Shown piece after piece: positions 13,148 to 25,004 of a stretch of DNA of 64,000 bases (the first letter of the stretch is position 1; each line of letters starts with the position of its first letter). Location: NCBI GenBank assembly GCA_025093555.1, contig JAIWNF010000036.1, positions 248,001 to 312,000 on the forward strand, in the 5' to 3' direction. This stretch comes from Circinella umbellata. Taxonomy: Eukaryota; Mucoromycota; Mucoromycetes; Mucorales; Lichtheimiaceae. The notes below the pieces were generated by a model, which worked only from the letters and a program-made list of their open reading frames with translations, did not search any database and was not told the DNA's origin. A program made the position numbers and the translations under genes.

Positions 13148-13999
13148 TCTGCAAAAGGCTCAAAAAAAGGAAGGGTCCATGATTCTTTCGGCTGTCCATA
13201 TATTGGCATCAATATTTTTTCTCCGACGAGTCTTGTGTGCTTTAGTTTCTCAGGCTGCGGCAAATATGTGAGATTTTCCCCTGACATTTTTTTTTATTTC
13301 ATGCAAATTACTAATTATGTCGCAGTGCCTGTTTCTTCTATACTATCTGTTGCTATGATTACTGTTTCACAAATGAGTAACTGGATCTAATGATTTGATA
13401 GTGTAGCGCAGTAAATTGCCTTATTTACATAACGTTTACAACAAAAAGAGCAGATGACATAAAGTATATATTAATAGTTCATGAACTGCGGTAATTCATA
13501 CTTGAATAAAGAGTCTTGATAAACTTATTCTATTTGTAACATACAGATTACATAGTTTATAAATAGTAAATAAAAAAATCGACAGAAAATATTATAAACC
13601 GCTGTTACTACTATTATTACTACTACGGAGTGAATACGTACCTATTCCCGTTGCCAAAGGATTACTTTTATCAAATTGTTTATTTTGTTATATGTCAAAT
13701 GTTCTTTTAAGTTATGTAATAATCTCGAATAATTTTTGGTGACTAGCGAACTTTTTATAATTTATCTTACGTTATGACTAATGTGACATAACTTTCATCT
13801 GAGGCAGTATTTATAAATGCCGATTTTTCTCTTTATTTGTTTACCTTTTTGAAGAGAAAAAGCCATCATTTATATTATCTACGTATCTAATTAAAATTAA
13901 AAGAAATTCATACTTATATGCATCATGTAATACGTATGTATATAAAGAATTCTTTACAAAAAAACTTTACCATTCCGTAATAGTCTAGTTATATATATT

Positions 14000-15850
14000 A
14001 TTTATATTCAAAGCCTCCTCTTACGTACTGGCGTTTTCAGTTTAAAGCTCATTTGGTTTTTATGTGTATATGATAGTAGTTCGCAATCACACTGAGCCAC
14101 AAGGAAGCAACCAGGTCCTCATAGGCACGAGTAGCGTATAGTTTTCAAAGTTAATAAATATAAATTATAATTTACGTACGTATAAGCAAAGCCATGAACT
14201 GGGAACAAACATGACATTAATATTGTATAGATATATATTACGTATCGCTTATAAAAAGAAACCACTGGACCCATCCAAGTACTATTTACGTATTCCTTCA
14301 GGGATTGTCAACTATTTTTATTCAAATATTTTTTGCTCATACGAAAAAACGTCTTTCAGTTATCTACGACAACAGTTCGGAGCAGTCTTTAATAAACATA
14401 TGTTCACGATTGCTTTCAGGGTAGGTAACGACCAGAATAGTGCCATCAATAATCTCCACAAGTTAGATAATTATTAAACTAGGACATCGGATCAATTCTC
14501 TTCTTGATGCATTACCATGAACAATATTCATTTCTTCAAGAGTTAAACCATACAGACTCTAGCTCTCACCATTAGCAAGTTTTTCAGTAAACATCTTAAG
14601 ATTTTTTAAGTGACATATATGGACAATTATTATTTAATTGTTTCCGATGTTCTTAAAGTGGTCATCATTTCGAAAAGTCATATGGGACCACAGTGTTCCT
14701 TTCCAAGTTTACAATTTTCAATAATGACAAATTTTCAAAACGTCACATAAAAACATTTTAAACTAGACTTAGTATTTATTTTGTCTATTATAGTCTCAGC
14801 ACGTACCTAATAGTTTTCAGCTTGGGTATGTGTCGTCCATGTCTGTTATACTACATTAGTACTTGGACATAACACTTACTAAAATAGAATTGATTTGAGC
14901 ACGTTACAATTTTCTATTATAGAAGCAGCAGAATTATGTATATTATTTGATGAATATAGGCTATATGTCATGTGTCTATGACTGTTTTCCTTGGGAGCTG
15001 CTACTCTACCATTTGGATATACGTATTGTCAATTGTGCTTATGTAAATTGATTCTGCATTGCTACCAAGTCGCTTCCTCGATGTTTGGTTTTTTTCCGAA
15101 TATTTAACTTCTAAGCGAATGCCAACTATATATAAGCCTGAGTGTTACTGCTTGATTCATTTAATGTACGTACCATAAAAAATCTTTTTATAATATCTCG
15201 TTTCTTGAAGTTTACTCGAGTTTGTTTAAAATACTGTGTTATACGTACGTAGTCAAAAAATATTGAGTTATCGATTGTCACTGCGTATTGTAATCCATAA
15301 TATTCTATGCTGCCTTCTTATCCATCCAGATCTGATGCCATGCTTTTCGATATTCCCATACAATCAAATATATGTTCTTGAGATTGTAAGCACTCTCCCT
15401 CACATTTTCAAGAATTAACAGGTACAGGTTCCGCTGATACGTAATAGCATTAGAAATTTAAGTTTTTAGTTAGCTGGGCTTGTGAAATTAGATTTTGGTG
15501 CTTATCAAGTGATTCATACTGTAACTCGTCACCACGCACTGTGTTGAAGCCGTCTGCACATGAAGAGATCGCTTGTTCATCTGTTCTTTGCATGATTAAT
15601 ATTCCACTAGCGTAAAAAACTATCTCTACCCATGGAAACATACATGATCATTTACTGAGTTTTTTTAATTCCGTCTGTACGTAAAGATTTCTTTAATTGC
15701 CAATATATCGGCATGAGTGTTGAGAACTGTGACGTTGTGCGCATCAAGATTTTTTAAAGCTTCTATGTTTGGTCAACTGCTCTGTCGTATTTAATTACAG
15801 CAAAAGGCTTTATATGCATAATGGTTCATCTTCTGTTCCGGTTATAATTT
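14000..15850 (-). pseudogene. decayed unrecognised protein-coding gene
   Basis: Several minus-strand segments have amino-acid composition and local open reading typical of coding DNA but are separated by stops and frame changes. About 15840-15660 contains NIEALKNLDAHNVTVLNTHA and DILAIKEIFTYRR. 15641-15450 starts MFPWVEIVFYASGILIMQR. About 14590-14400 contains LANGES, a stop, then SLYGLTLEEMNIVHG and IIDGTILVVTYPESNREHMF. About 14130-14010 contains LYATRAYEDLVASLW, then TPVRKRRL and a stop. I do not recognise the family. The order is consistent with one minus-strand gene, but this is an inference from composition only. Confidence 0.3.
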
Positions 15851-16632
15851 GTTTATAGCAATAAAGAGTAATTTTATAACGAAGCTACGTATATATATTT
15901 ATAAGAAAGCGATTAAAATCAGCAGCAGTTGAATAGATTTTTATAGAAATGCAACGGACCTGAAAGTTGTCACTTACAGACATGAATCAGCAAAGTCGCA
16001 ATTTTCGTATCAATGCGCACCAAAATAAACATACGTAGCTCATAAAACAACTTATTATTTGAGCATATGAAAGCTTACAACAAAAGGCTACCTCCACTCT
16101 ATAATTAACAAATAATATAACCAGTTATATACAGGCAGCTATTTTTATTTGTTACACAAACACACGACAGACGTAATTACAACTCTTTGCTACCAGGATT
16201 ACAAGTAAATGGCGGTTATAATACACATGTTTGTTTCCACAAAAGCGATCAATCTTACAACTTGTAGTGGCTACGTACCAAAAATAAAAGGGTACGTAGG
16301 TCTATGCGACTTTGAGATGATGCACTATATTTTCAGTTGTGATACGTAGCTTATCAAAAGTTTTCATCAAATTACAGAAAGTAACAATGTAACAACAAAT
16401 AATATTCAAATCATGGCACAGTTAATAACAAATTATTATTGGTATTAGCATAATACTTAAAATGATCAGGGGGTAAACTGGCGCAGCATGCATGAGTACA
16501 AATGTTGTCAAACAATCTAAAAAGTAGCCACTAATAACAATTCCCTATCAAATATTCCAAAAAAGGTAATAGCCGTCCAATGGAAAGTGAGTCACGATTT
16601 TTTGATAACTAAATCCATATATAAAACTCGGA

Positions 16633-16655
16633 ACCACCCACCCAACCCACCCCCT
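16633..16655 (+). promoter_or_regulatory. C-rich tract just upstream of the GlnRS start
   Basis: A run of CCACCC/CCAACCC units lies about 40-60 bp upstream of the GlnRS ATG, in otherwise AT-rich DNA, and is followed by an 11-T run. Position suggests a core-promoter or 5'UTR element; no factor is assigned. Confidence 0.3.
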
Positions 16656-16694
16656 ATTTTTTTTTTTGACTATCAAAAAGTTAGATAACTTTCA

Positions 16695-19262
16695 ATGGAC
16701 GACCTCGTTCCCATCTTTGTAAAAATCGGTCTTTCCGACCAAAAGGCTAAGGACACTGCTAAGAACAAGAAATTAGCTCCTAGTCTTGAAGCTGTCATTG
16801 ACGAAGCTAAAGTACGCGACTCAGGTTGTGATAAAGAACCTGGCAATTTATTATACCAACTTGCTTCAACAATCACAAAGGATGCTTTAAAGCACCGTGC
16901 ATTTATTGTTAGTAAAATCATGGCTGGTGATCTCAAGTCTGCTGATCAAGTTACAGGTAAATCGATTGATATTGATATATATAACATATACCCACATAGA
17001 GAATAGGAAATTAAATAAAGAAAGAGGAAGAGAGCGAGTGAGTGACGAAAGAGAGGCTATTTGCTGTTACTGTTGAAAGAAGTATATATACTTAAAATAA
17101 ATCTTTGGATTTTATTATTAGCCGCCATCAAATATGCCGAAGACTGTCCAGAAACTATTTCCATTGATGCATTCAATGAAGCAGCAGGTGTGGGTATTGT
17201 CGTGACACCTGAACAGATCAAAAGTGCCGTTGCTGATTATATTACTGCTAATAAGGACAACATTGTTGAAAACCGTTACCGTGTTTTGGGCCCTTCTCTC
17301 GCAAATACCCGTAAATCAGCAGCTTTACGATGGGCTGATGGTGTTGCTGTCAAAAATGAATTGGAAGCTCAATTCCTTGCATTATTGGGCCCTAAAGATG
17401 AACGCGACGCTCCTCAAAAAAAGAAGAAGAAGGAAAAGAAGGAACCTGCTCAACAACAACAAAAGAAAAAGGCAGCTGAGGAAGAAAAGCCTGTTGATTT
17501 GAGTAACATGTTTTTCGAAGGTGAAATCTCCAAGTTACATAAAGCTGGAGGAAATAAACAAATCAAGCCTGAATTGATGGAAGAACATTTGAAGAGAACT
17601 GGTGGCAAAGTAGTTACTCGTTTCCCACCAGAACCTAATGGCTATTTACATATTGGTCACGCTAAGGCTATCAATGTCAACTTTGGTTATGCTAAGGCAC
17701 ACAACGGCATAACTTACTTACGTTATGATGATACCAATCCTGAAGCTGAAGAAGAAAAGTATTTCTTGTCAATTTTAGAAACTGTCCAATGGCTCGGATT
17801 TGAACCATTCAAGATTACTTATTCGAGTGATTATTTCCAAGAATTATATGAATTGGCTATCAAGTTAATCAAGAAGGGTTTGGCATATACTTGTCAGTGT
17901 ACAGGTGAGGAAATTCATGCTCATCGCGGTGGTGATGATGGTGGTGCTCGTACAGCTTGTGTACATCGTGATAGACCTATCGAAGAAACTTTGGAACAAT
18001 TTCAAAAGATGAAGGAAGGTAGATACAAGGAGGGTGAGACTACTCTGCGTATGAAGATGGATTTAGAAAATGGCAACCCTCAATTTTGGGATTTGATCGC
18101 CTATCGTGTCTTATTTACGCCCCATCATCGTACTGGATCCGATTGGTGTATTTACCCAACTTACGATTTTACTCATTGCTTAGTCGATTCATTTGAAGAC
18201 ATTACACATTCGCTCTGCACAACTGAATTCAGACAATCACGTGAAAGTTACTACTGGCTTGTTGATGCTGTCGAGGTATACAAGCCTGTCCAATGGGAAT
18301 ATGGTCGTCTTAATGTCACTGGTACCATCATGTCCAAACGTAAAATCTTGAAACTTGTCAATGAAAAATATGTCAACGATTGGGATGATCCTCGTATGTA
18401 TACTTTGGTTGGTATTCGACGACGTGGTGTTCCACCAGAAGCCATTAACAATTTTGTTTTGGAATTGGGTATTACTACATCCAAGAGTACAATTGATGTT
18501 ACACGATTTGAAGCCAAGGTTCGCGACTACCTTGATAAGACAGTTCCACGTACCATGGTTGTCATGGACCCCATTAAGGTCACTTTGGAAAATGTTGCAG
18601 ATGATTATCTTGAATGGGTTACTGTACCCAACATGCCACGAAAGCCTGAAATGGGTGAATACAAGATTCCTTTTAGCAAGGTATTCTATATTGATTCTTC
18701 TGATTTCCGTGAGGTGGATTCCAAGGATTACTATCGCTTGGCACCTGGAAAGACAGTCGGTTTATTACATGTTCCAAGACCTGTTCGCTGTGTTGATATC
18801 AAGAAGGATGGAAATGGAAAGATTACTGAATTGGTATGCCGATATGAAAATGAAGGCGAATTCAAGAAACCAAAGACATATATCCATTGGGTTGCTGAAG
18901 CCCCTCAAGTCGGTTCGCCTGTCAAATTGGATGAAGTCCGTTTATATGAGCCACTTTTCAACCATTCTAACCCCGATGCAGCACCAGGTGGTTTCTTAAA
19001 TGATATTAACAAAGACTCACTTTCAGTTGTAAAGGGTGCTTTAGCATCTGTTGGTATCTATGATCAGATTTCAGATTGGATTAAAAAGACAGGCGGCAAG
19101 AATAAGGAAAGTATGCGCTGGCAATTCGTACGTACAGGCTACTTCTCTTTGGATTATGACACTGAATTGGATACTACAAAGGAAGGCAAGGATGCATTGG
19201 GCAAGATTATCGTTAACCGTACCGTCACTTTGAAGGAAGATGCTGCTAAGCAAAGCTTATAG
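16695..19262 (+). CDS. GLN4: glutaminyl-tRNA synthetase, cytoplasmic
   Basis: Class I aminoacyl-tRNA synthetase that charges tRNA-Gln with glutamine. Two exons, 16695-16956 and 17122-19262, give 800 aa, in the usual range for eukaryotic GlnRS. Residues 1-200 form the eukaryote-specific N-terminal tRNA-binding region (starts MDDLVPIFVKIGLSDQKA), followed by a lysine/glutamine-rich hinge (about 187-205). The catalytic core has the HIGH motif PPEPNGYLHIGH at about 256-267 and the KMSKS-type motif as MSKRK at about 491-495. The anticodon-binding barrels follow, including FNHSNPDAAPGG. The intron has GTAAAT...TTATTAG borders and restores Q-V-T-A-A-I-K. Downstream is a short spacer before the next plus-strand gene. 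No anomaly seen. Confidence 0.95.
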
Positions 19263-19635
19263 TTTTAGTATATCATCAAAATAAAAGAACATATTATTTG
19301 CATTACAAAAAAAAAAGGATCAATGGGGAGTATTATTTGTTTGTTTGTATTTTGTGTGGTACTAATCTTCAAAAAAAAAGCGGTATAGTGGAAAGAATAG
19401 AATATATTTCACTGGCAATAAATGAGTGGCATCAAATTGAATTATCTTTGAATACATGTGTCAAAAAACCCATTTCAATCTCTTCTTTGACAGCAGACAG
19501 TAGTCGCTGTTACACGGCAACTTCTACAACGCATTTCTCCGCTTTCCCTTATTTCTTTCACACACCCAAAAAGCTTCCATTTGCTTCTCCCTTCTTTTTT
19601 TTTTTGTGACCTCTCCTTTTTGCATTCTAAAAGAA
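19263..19635. other. spacer between GlnRS and the next plus-strand gene
   Basis: GlnRS 3' flank, then a pyrimidine-rich stretch (about 19540-19625, with an 11-T run) just before the next ATG, typical of promoters in this window. No gene seen. Confidence 0.45.
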
Positions 19636-21143
19636 ATGTTTAACAAAAGAAATAAATCAGACGATACCTTTTTTCAATTTACTTCATTTGATAGACCAAC
19701 AAACAAATCTTCGGGTACCATTCTGCCTACAGACATACCAACACCTGAACAGCACACTATACAAAAGAGGAAAACACCAATTACTAACGAAACTGACGAT
19801 GACAATAGCAGTAAGAAAAGTAAGAAAAAGCGCTCGACAACGAAGAAAACAAATGACATACCCATTGTCATGTCAGCTGATACTTCTATGAATAGCGGTA
19901 TATCTAAGCTGGTTATACCCAAGCGTAGAAAAAGAATTTCGAACAGCAGCTCCCAGACGACACGACGATCATATAATGGAGACCAAAGTAATAGTTCACA
20001 GAGTTTAATACAAGCTCTTGTGGATGAAATGGAAGATTTTGAGACGGAATCAAATTCTAGTACTCTCAGAAAATACGAAATGATTTCATTAAATGGGGAC
20101 CACGATGCTCTCCTGAAAAAAGTGTTGAAGACTATAGGCAACAACTAATTGACAGAGTATCAAAATCCATGGCAGTATCGACAAATGTTACCGAAGAGAC
20201 CAATATAGAGCAAAATTTGGAAGTCAGTACATCTGCTTTTCTACCTCGCGAGTCTTATGCACAACTTAACGAAACAACACCAAATACAAAAGAATCTATG
20301 CCTGTAACGCCAAACTCCACAAAAGAGATGGATATAAACTGTAACAATTCTACAGCAACCATCCCTACTAGTGTCACTAGAATAAGAAGTTTTGTCAAAT
20401 CAGCACAACAGGGGGAGCCTAACGATGATGGAAATAATGAACATTCAGCTGAAGAAAATCTGACGAGGGAAGAAGCAGCAAATGCAAAAGATACCATGGT
20501 TATAGCAACCGCGCCAATGACAAAAGCTACATCAAAAGAGGCAAACAAACCCCTTCATTCAGGAACCGCATCTGCACCTACCTCAAGGGTTACCAGAAGG
20601 GTTACAAGACAATCTATCAGACTGGCACAACAACAAAAAACTTCTAGTAACTACAATGAAAGTAGTACCCATTCAGTCGAAAAAGCAAAATCGCAAACTC
20701 CTGTGAAAAGAGCAAGTAAGAAAAAGACGACCAAAGCAACGAAGAAGTCAAAAGTCACAGATAAGACAGCTGAATCTAATAATTCAGTAACCGTTGTACC
20801 TACTTCAACGATTTCATACAATGAAAACTCATCAAATTCAGTAGCAACTCGTGACAATGTTTCTACACCTGATAATCAAGAAATAGGAACTAATATTGAT
20901 AAGAATACTACCACACAACATACATCAAACGTAGTAGCGGATGATGAATGTAAACAATGTCGGAAAACAAAACATTACTACGACTTTAAAAAAGCACAAA
21001 TTGACATGGAAATGACTAACAACAAGCACCAATATGAATTGAAACGAGCGTCGATGCGAACAGATTTTGTGTGTTCATTATTGGATAAAGGACAAAATCA
21101 AGAACAGATTACTTTTTGGCTTCGAGAATGTTTTGATAAATAA
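19636..21143 (+). CDS. unrecognised Ser/Thr/Asn-rich basic protein, two frames joined by an apparent frame change
   Basis: The first frame runs from ATG 19636 to TAA 20148 (MFNKRNKSDDTFFQFTSF...; basic clusters KKSKKKRSTTKK and PKRRKRI). The second is open in another frame from about 20050 to TAA 21143. The frames overlap around 20050-20148, where the second reads SPEKSVEDYRQQLIDRVSKS. No GT...AG pair can join them, so a one-base change, possibly in the A6 run at 20116-20121, seems to separate them. The second part has lysine-rich blocks (KRASKKKTTKATKKSK) and a C-terminal helix-prone region with CKQCRKTKHYYDFKKAQ and FVCSLLDKGQNQEQITFWL. The basic clusters suggest a nuclear, perhaps DNA-binding protein. 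The family is unknown. Confidence 0.5.
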
Positions 21144-21395
21144 TAAAGAGAGAGAGAGAGAGAATAATACAAAACAATCCTATTGAATGCACTGATATTA
21201 GTGGAATACCTTCATCAGCCACTTTTTTTTACTCCCTCCTTATCATGACTTTTTTTTTTGTCGGTCAATCGAGATAGGTGTGAGAGAAAGAATTGGAATT
21301 TGATCTATCTGTTGTCATAACGACTGCAATTATATATTAACATTCACATCAAAGAAAAAAAAAGTATATATACCCAGGAAAAAAAAAGTACTAAT

Positions 21396-22007
21396 ATGGA
21401 TTTTCATGGTAACGAACAAGGAAGAGACATGTTCCTTAAAGTATTCAAGGAAGCTGACGATGCCGCACAAGATGCGTCTGATGCCGATCCTTTCCCAGCT
21501 TACATTGACATTGACATGGAACAAGGGAGTTTAGCACCATTTTGTCCAACATCAGCATCACGCGTTATTAAATCATTAAGCATGGCAAATGTATGCAGTA
21601 ATGATACTGTTATAGACATCGGTTCTGGTGATGGTCGGTTTGTGACAGCAGCTATATCAGCATTTAATGCACGAAGAGCGTTGGGTGTCGAAGTCGAAGA
21701 AGATTTAATTGAATTATCAAACACGTTAGCAAATAAAGTATTGGATAATCCAAAAGATAGAAAGAGAGCCGAGTTCGTTCAAGGTGATTTTTTATCTCAA
21801 TTACCGTTGGTGCGTGATACTGAATGGAGTGTCATTGTTCTATTTCTCCTCCCAGACCACGTTGAAAAATTCGCCGATCTTTTATTACATCATTATCGTA
21901 ATGGTGCTCGAATTATTGCTTTGGTATTTAATTTGGATGAAATACCTGAACTCAAGTCGATACAGCGGGATGATTCTGCAGGCATTTATATTTATTCGAA
22001 GAATTAA
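21396..22007 (+). CDS. class I SAM-dependent methyltransferase, ATPSCKMT/FAM173-like
   Basis: Intronless gene of 203 aa. The SAM-binding motif I is VIDIGSGDGRFV at residues 72-83, preceded by PTSASRVIKSLSMANV, which matches the start of the FAM173 fold. The acidic post-I position is GVEVEEDLIELS, and motif III-like QGDFLSQLPL and VIVLFLLPDHVEKF follow. In animals members of this family trimethylate lysine 43 of the mitochondrial ATP synthase c-subunit or other mitochondrial proteins. Here I see no clear N-terminal targeting peptide (acidic start MDFHGNEQGRDMF), so location and substrate are open. The ATG follows an A-rich leader. Confidence 0.75.
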   Translation: MDFHGNEQGRDMFLKVFKEADDAAQDASDADPFPAYIDIDMEQGSLAPFCPTSASRVIKSLSMANVCSNDTVIDIGSGDGRFVTAAISAFNARRALGVEVEEDLIELSNTLANKVLDNPKDRKRAEFVQGDFLSQLPLVRDTEWSVIVLFLLPDHVEKFADLLLHHYRNGARIIALVFNLDEIPELKSIQRDDSAGIYIYSKN

Positions 22008-22346
22008 TTGATAGTAGTTTCATCACATGTACTACAACAATCCAATCCAACTCCACTCACCCAAGCTATTTTTGTTCCTTATTTTTACCACCACTTTTTC
22101 CGAATTAAAAAAAAAAATCATGCCCTCCCACATGTTCACTCTTGCTCACTCTCAAATATACATATTAATCCCCATTTATACACACGCTAAATGTGAATAT
22201 AAACTAGCAGCAGATATTTAAAGCAACTCATTTGATTTTCGCCACTCTTGTTTCTCTTCTCTTTTTTCTTCTCCTTTTTTCTCCCCTTCTTTCTTTTTCT
22301 ATTTCACACGCTCTAATAGAACATATTTATATAAAGATAAAATAAA
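22008..22346 (+). promoter_or_regulatory. polypyrimidine-rich promoter/leader of the F-box gene
   Basis: The spacer between the methyltransferase stop and the next ATG ends in a long CT-rich block (about 22237-22310, TTTCTCTTCTC-type repeats) and then an A-rich leader. Such blocks precede several genes here and probably mark core promoters. No gene within. Confidence 0.4.
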
Positions 22347-25004
22347 ATGGCTCGACGCAAATCTGTTCAAGAACTAGTTAAACCTCTTCGTAAACTTTCA
22401 TTATTGGGCGGTACAACAGATAAAAGGTATAATAATCCATACCATTCATTGGTATAATAATTTTTCAAGGAGAGAGGAGAGGAGGATTTTAAAACGCACT
22501 CATAAAAAAAAAAATAATGCATATATTTTTTCTTTTATTTTAAAAAGCCCAACAACACCAACCAGTCCAGACAATAAAACAATAACTGAATTACAAACGA
22601 CTCAGGAACATGAACATGAACAATGTGACATTATTAGTTGGTTGCCAAGAGAACTTGGTTTATATATTTTCACTCTAATTTCCTTTTCTGATTTAGTTCA
22701 AGCACAACTTGTAAGTATAATTTCTTCAAATAATAAAAATAAAAAAGAGGGGGTGAGAGTAAAAAAATAAAATAAAGAAATATCAATATGAACTGAGTTG
22801 GTTTTTATACTTTCTTTTTATTATTAATAGACGTGCCGTGTCTGGTGTCGAATTGTACGCGATCCATCTATATGGAAAACTCGGTACTATGATCTTCATA
22901 GAAGATTTCCGGATTTGTACTTTCATAAACAACAGCAACAACCACTTCCACAACAAAGAGAGGCTGAGCAACATCAACAACGAGAACGACTAATGGATGA
23001 TATTCATGAAGAAGAAGACGAAAAGGAGGAAAATGTAGGACAAGAGAACGATGATGATGATGATGATGATATGACATGGCAAACAAAATACTGTCGAGCA
23101 CGAACTCATGCGAATTGGCGAATGGGGATTGTACAACGAAAGCAACTTGTTAGTGACCATAACAAAAGCCGAATTCTCTCTGTCAAGCTCAAAAAAAATT
23201 ATTTGATAACACTTACGGAGGTAAACTAACAATCTTACTATATATAACACACTTTATCTATCTCTCTTCGATTGGTGAAGAAGGATAGAAAAAGAGAGAT
23301 AGAGAGAAAAGCTTACTGTAACCAAGCATGATAAAACTAAACTATAAAAAGTAGAATAACATAGTTAGTTTATATCAATATACAACTTCTCTTGGATTTC
23401 GTTTAGTATCTACTTGGAGTTTCGGTGATCCAGTTCATAATTCGGTTGAATGTATTGACATTCTTCCAGAAATTAATATTCTTGCTGTTGCTATGTGTGG
23501 ATCGTAAGTTTTTTTTTTGCTTTTTTATTTATTTATTTGGTATCGTTCTTTTAGTACGCAGATCATCCATACAGAACCTTTTTTATGTTGCACAACAATC
23601 ACGCTCACCAACAATTATTATCATAAACTGAATTTATTATTGATATCTTTCCTTGATAAAAAATAAATAAATAGAAAGTGTGTATTTTATGATATCAATG
23701 AACAAAGTAATGATCCAATCCAAGTGCTTAAGGGAGGTAATCATCCATGGTTTATACCGGATTCAATTGCATTATCACAAGATTACTTTGCTGTTTCCGG
23801 AAGAAAACCATCTGCTGTATTCATCTGGAATTGGAGAAAAGGTGTCCGCTTATCAAATAGGGTAAATACATTAACTAGAAGTAGAATATTCTGTTACCAC
23901 TTACCCCTATTTTTTTCCGAGGAAAGGACAATCTAAAAAGATAAGAAACTTTTTTCTTTGTTTCTTTCTTTTTATACTCACTATGACATTTAATTGAATA
24001 TGTAGGCATTTGATAATCAACCACACAGTGTTTATATTGTCAAGAGTAATATTATTATGATTAGCGTTGATGGACTTGTTCACGTGTTTGATATATTTGA
24101 TCCCCCACGGCAGTCTGCTACATTCAATTTGCCACCATGCAATATGCCATGTTTAGGATATGATGGTTCATTAAATATTGTATTGGCGCCTTTTGCAGCA
24201 CATCGAATTCATCATTTTAAGTGGGATCCAACAACAGCAACACCCAACGGTGCTCGATATATTAGGAGTCCCAACAGTAATAATAACAATAGTAATAGTA
24301 ATAACGCAAGCAACGACACTAACACAACAGATCAATCACCACCACCACAAAAAACATTGACCAGTTCGATATCTTCTTTATTGTTTAGTCGACCCAAACG
24401 TCAACGAACAACATATATTGATACGGCTGGACGTAAAGCTGCACGTTCGTTAAGGAGGTATTCCTCCTATAATGAATACGGATATGCATGTCAAGCCCGA
24501 ACAGCTTATTATATTAAACAAGTTCAAGAACAAGAAAAAATGAATAACAGAATTAATAATGACGGTACGAGTGCAGATAGAAAGAAAATGAAGAAACAGA
24601 TTAAGGAGGAACCTGATTTCCATAGTCGACTACGACTTATCAGCTCAATAAGAACATCCCCACTGGGGTGGACTACACGACATATTGTCAGTATAGCAGT
24701 CCATAACGATCGGGTGGCTATTGTCAATCGCCGTGGTGGTATTGCTTTATTCGCAGTAAATGGAACAACAGCAGCAGATGTGACATTTAAAAATGGACAA
24801 TGTCAATGGATTGAACGAGATAAAAGTACTTTTCGTGACGGGGACGACCTTTCGGATGGATACGATTTTGTAAGAAGTCGATTAGCCATGGGAGATATGG
24901 GAATAATATATGGAGGACGTGATGGAAAATTATGGTGGCTCGATTTCAGCTGTAGGCCAGATGAAGAAGATATTTCTTCAGCTACTCCAATTACTAGTAG
25001 TTGA
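22347..25004 (+). CDS. F-box protein with a WD40-like beta-propeller
   Basis: Six exons: 22347-22426, 22548-22710, 22831-23220, 23355-23503, 23675-23861 and 24006-25004; 1968 nt, 655 aa. An F-box lies at about residues 49-105: DIISWLPRELGLYIFTLISF, SDLVQAQLTCRVWCRIV, and PSIWKTRYYDL. It is followed by an acidic/Gln-rich linker with a DDDDDD run and then propeller-type blades (NYLITLTENN..., STWSFGDPVHNSVECIDILP, VFYDINE, AVFIWNWRKG, MISVDGLVHVFDIFD, GIALFAVNG). F-box proteins bind Skp1 in SCF ubiquitin ligases and the propeller selects the substrate. The intron 3 acceptor at 23354 was chosen because it is phase 0 and gives a continuous blade. The stop TGA touches the stop of the convergent JMJD5 gene. 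Confidence 0.8.

Larger units (their letters stand above)
13148..16694. other. 3.5-kb spacer between divergent RPS27 and GlnRS genes
   Basis: Contains the RPS27 promoter at the left end and the GlnRS promoter at the right end. Between them I find no intact gene. Several stretches on the minus strand between about 14000 and 15850 read as broken protein-coding sequence (listed separately). Repeated ACGTACGT-like hexamers occur across the spacer; no repeat unit is clear. Confidence 0.5.

Noticed and set aside
12974..13390. 138-aa plus-strand frame with [10 protein letters not shown]
   Set aside because: Comes from the CATC repeat in the RPS27 first intron and its flank; no protein-like features.
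18355..18999. 214-aa plus-strand frame inside GlnRS
   Set aside because: Alternative frame of a firmly identified gene.
19674..20144. 156-aa minus-strand frame
   Set aside because: Antisense to the Ser/Asn-rich plus-strand gene; composition is the mirror of that low complexity.
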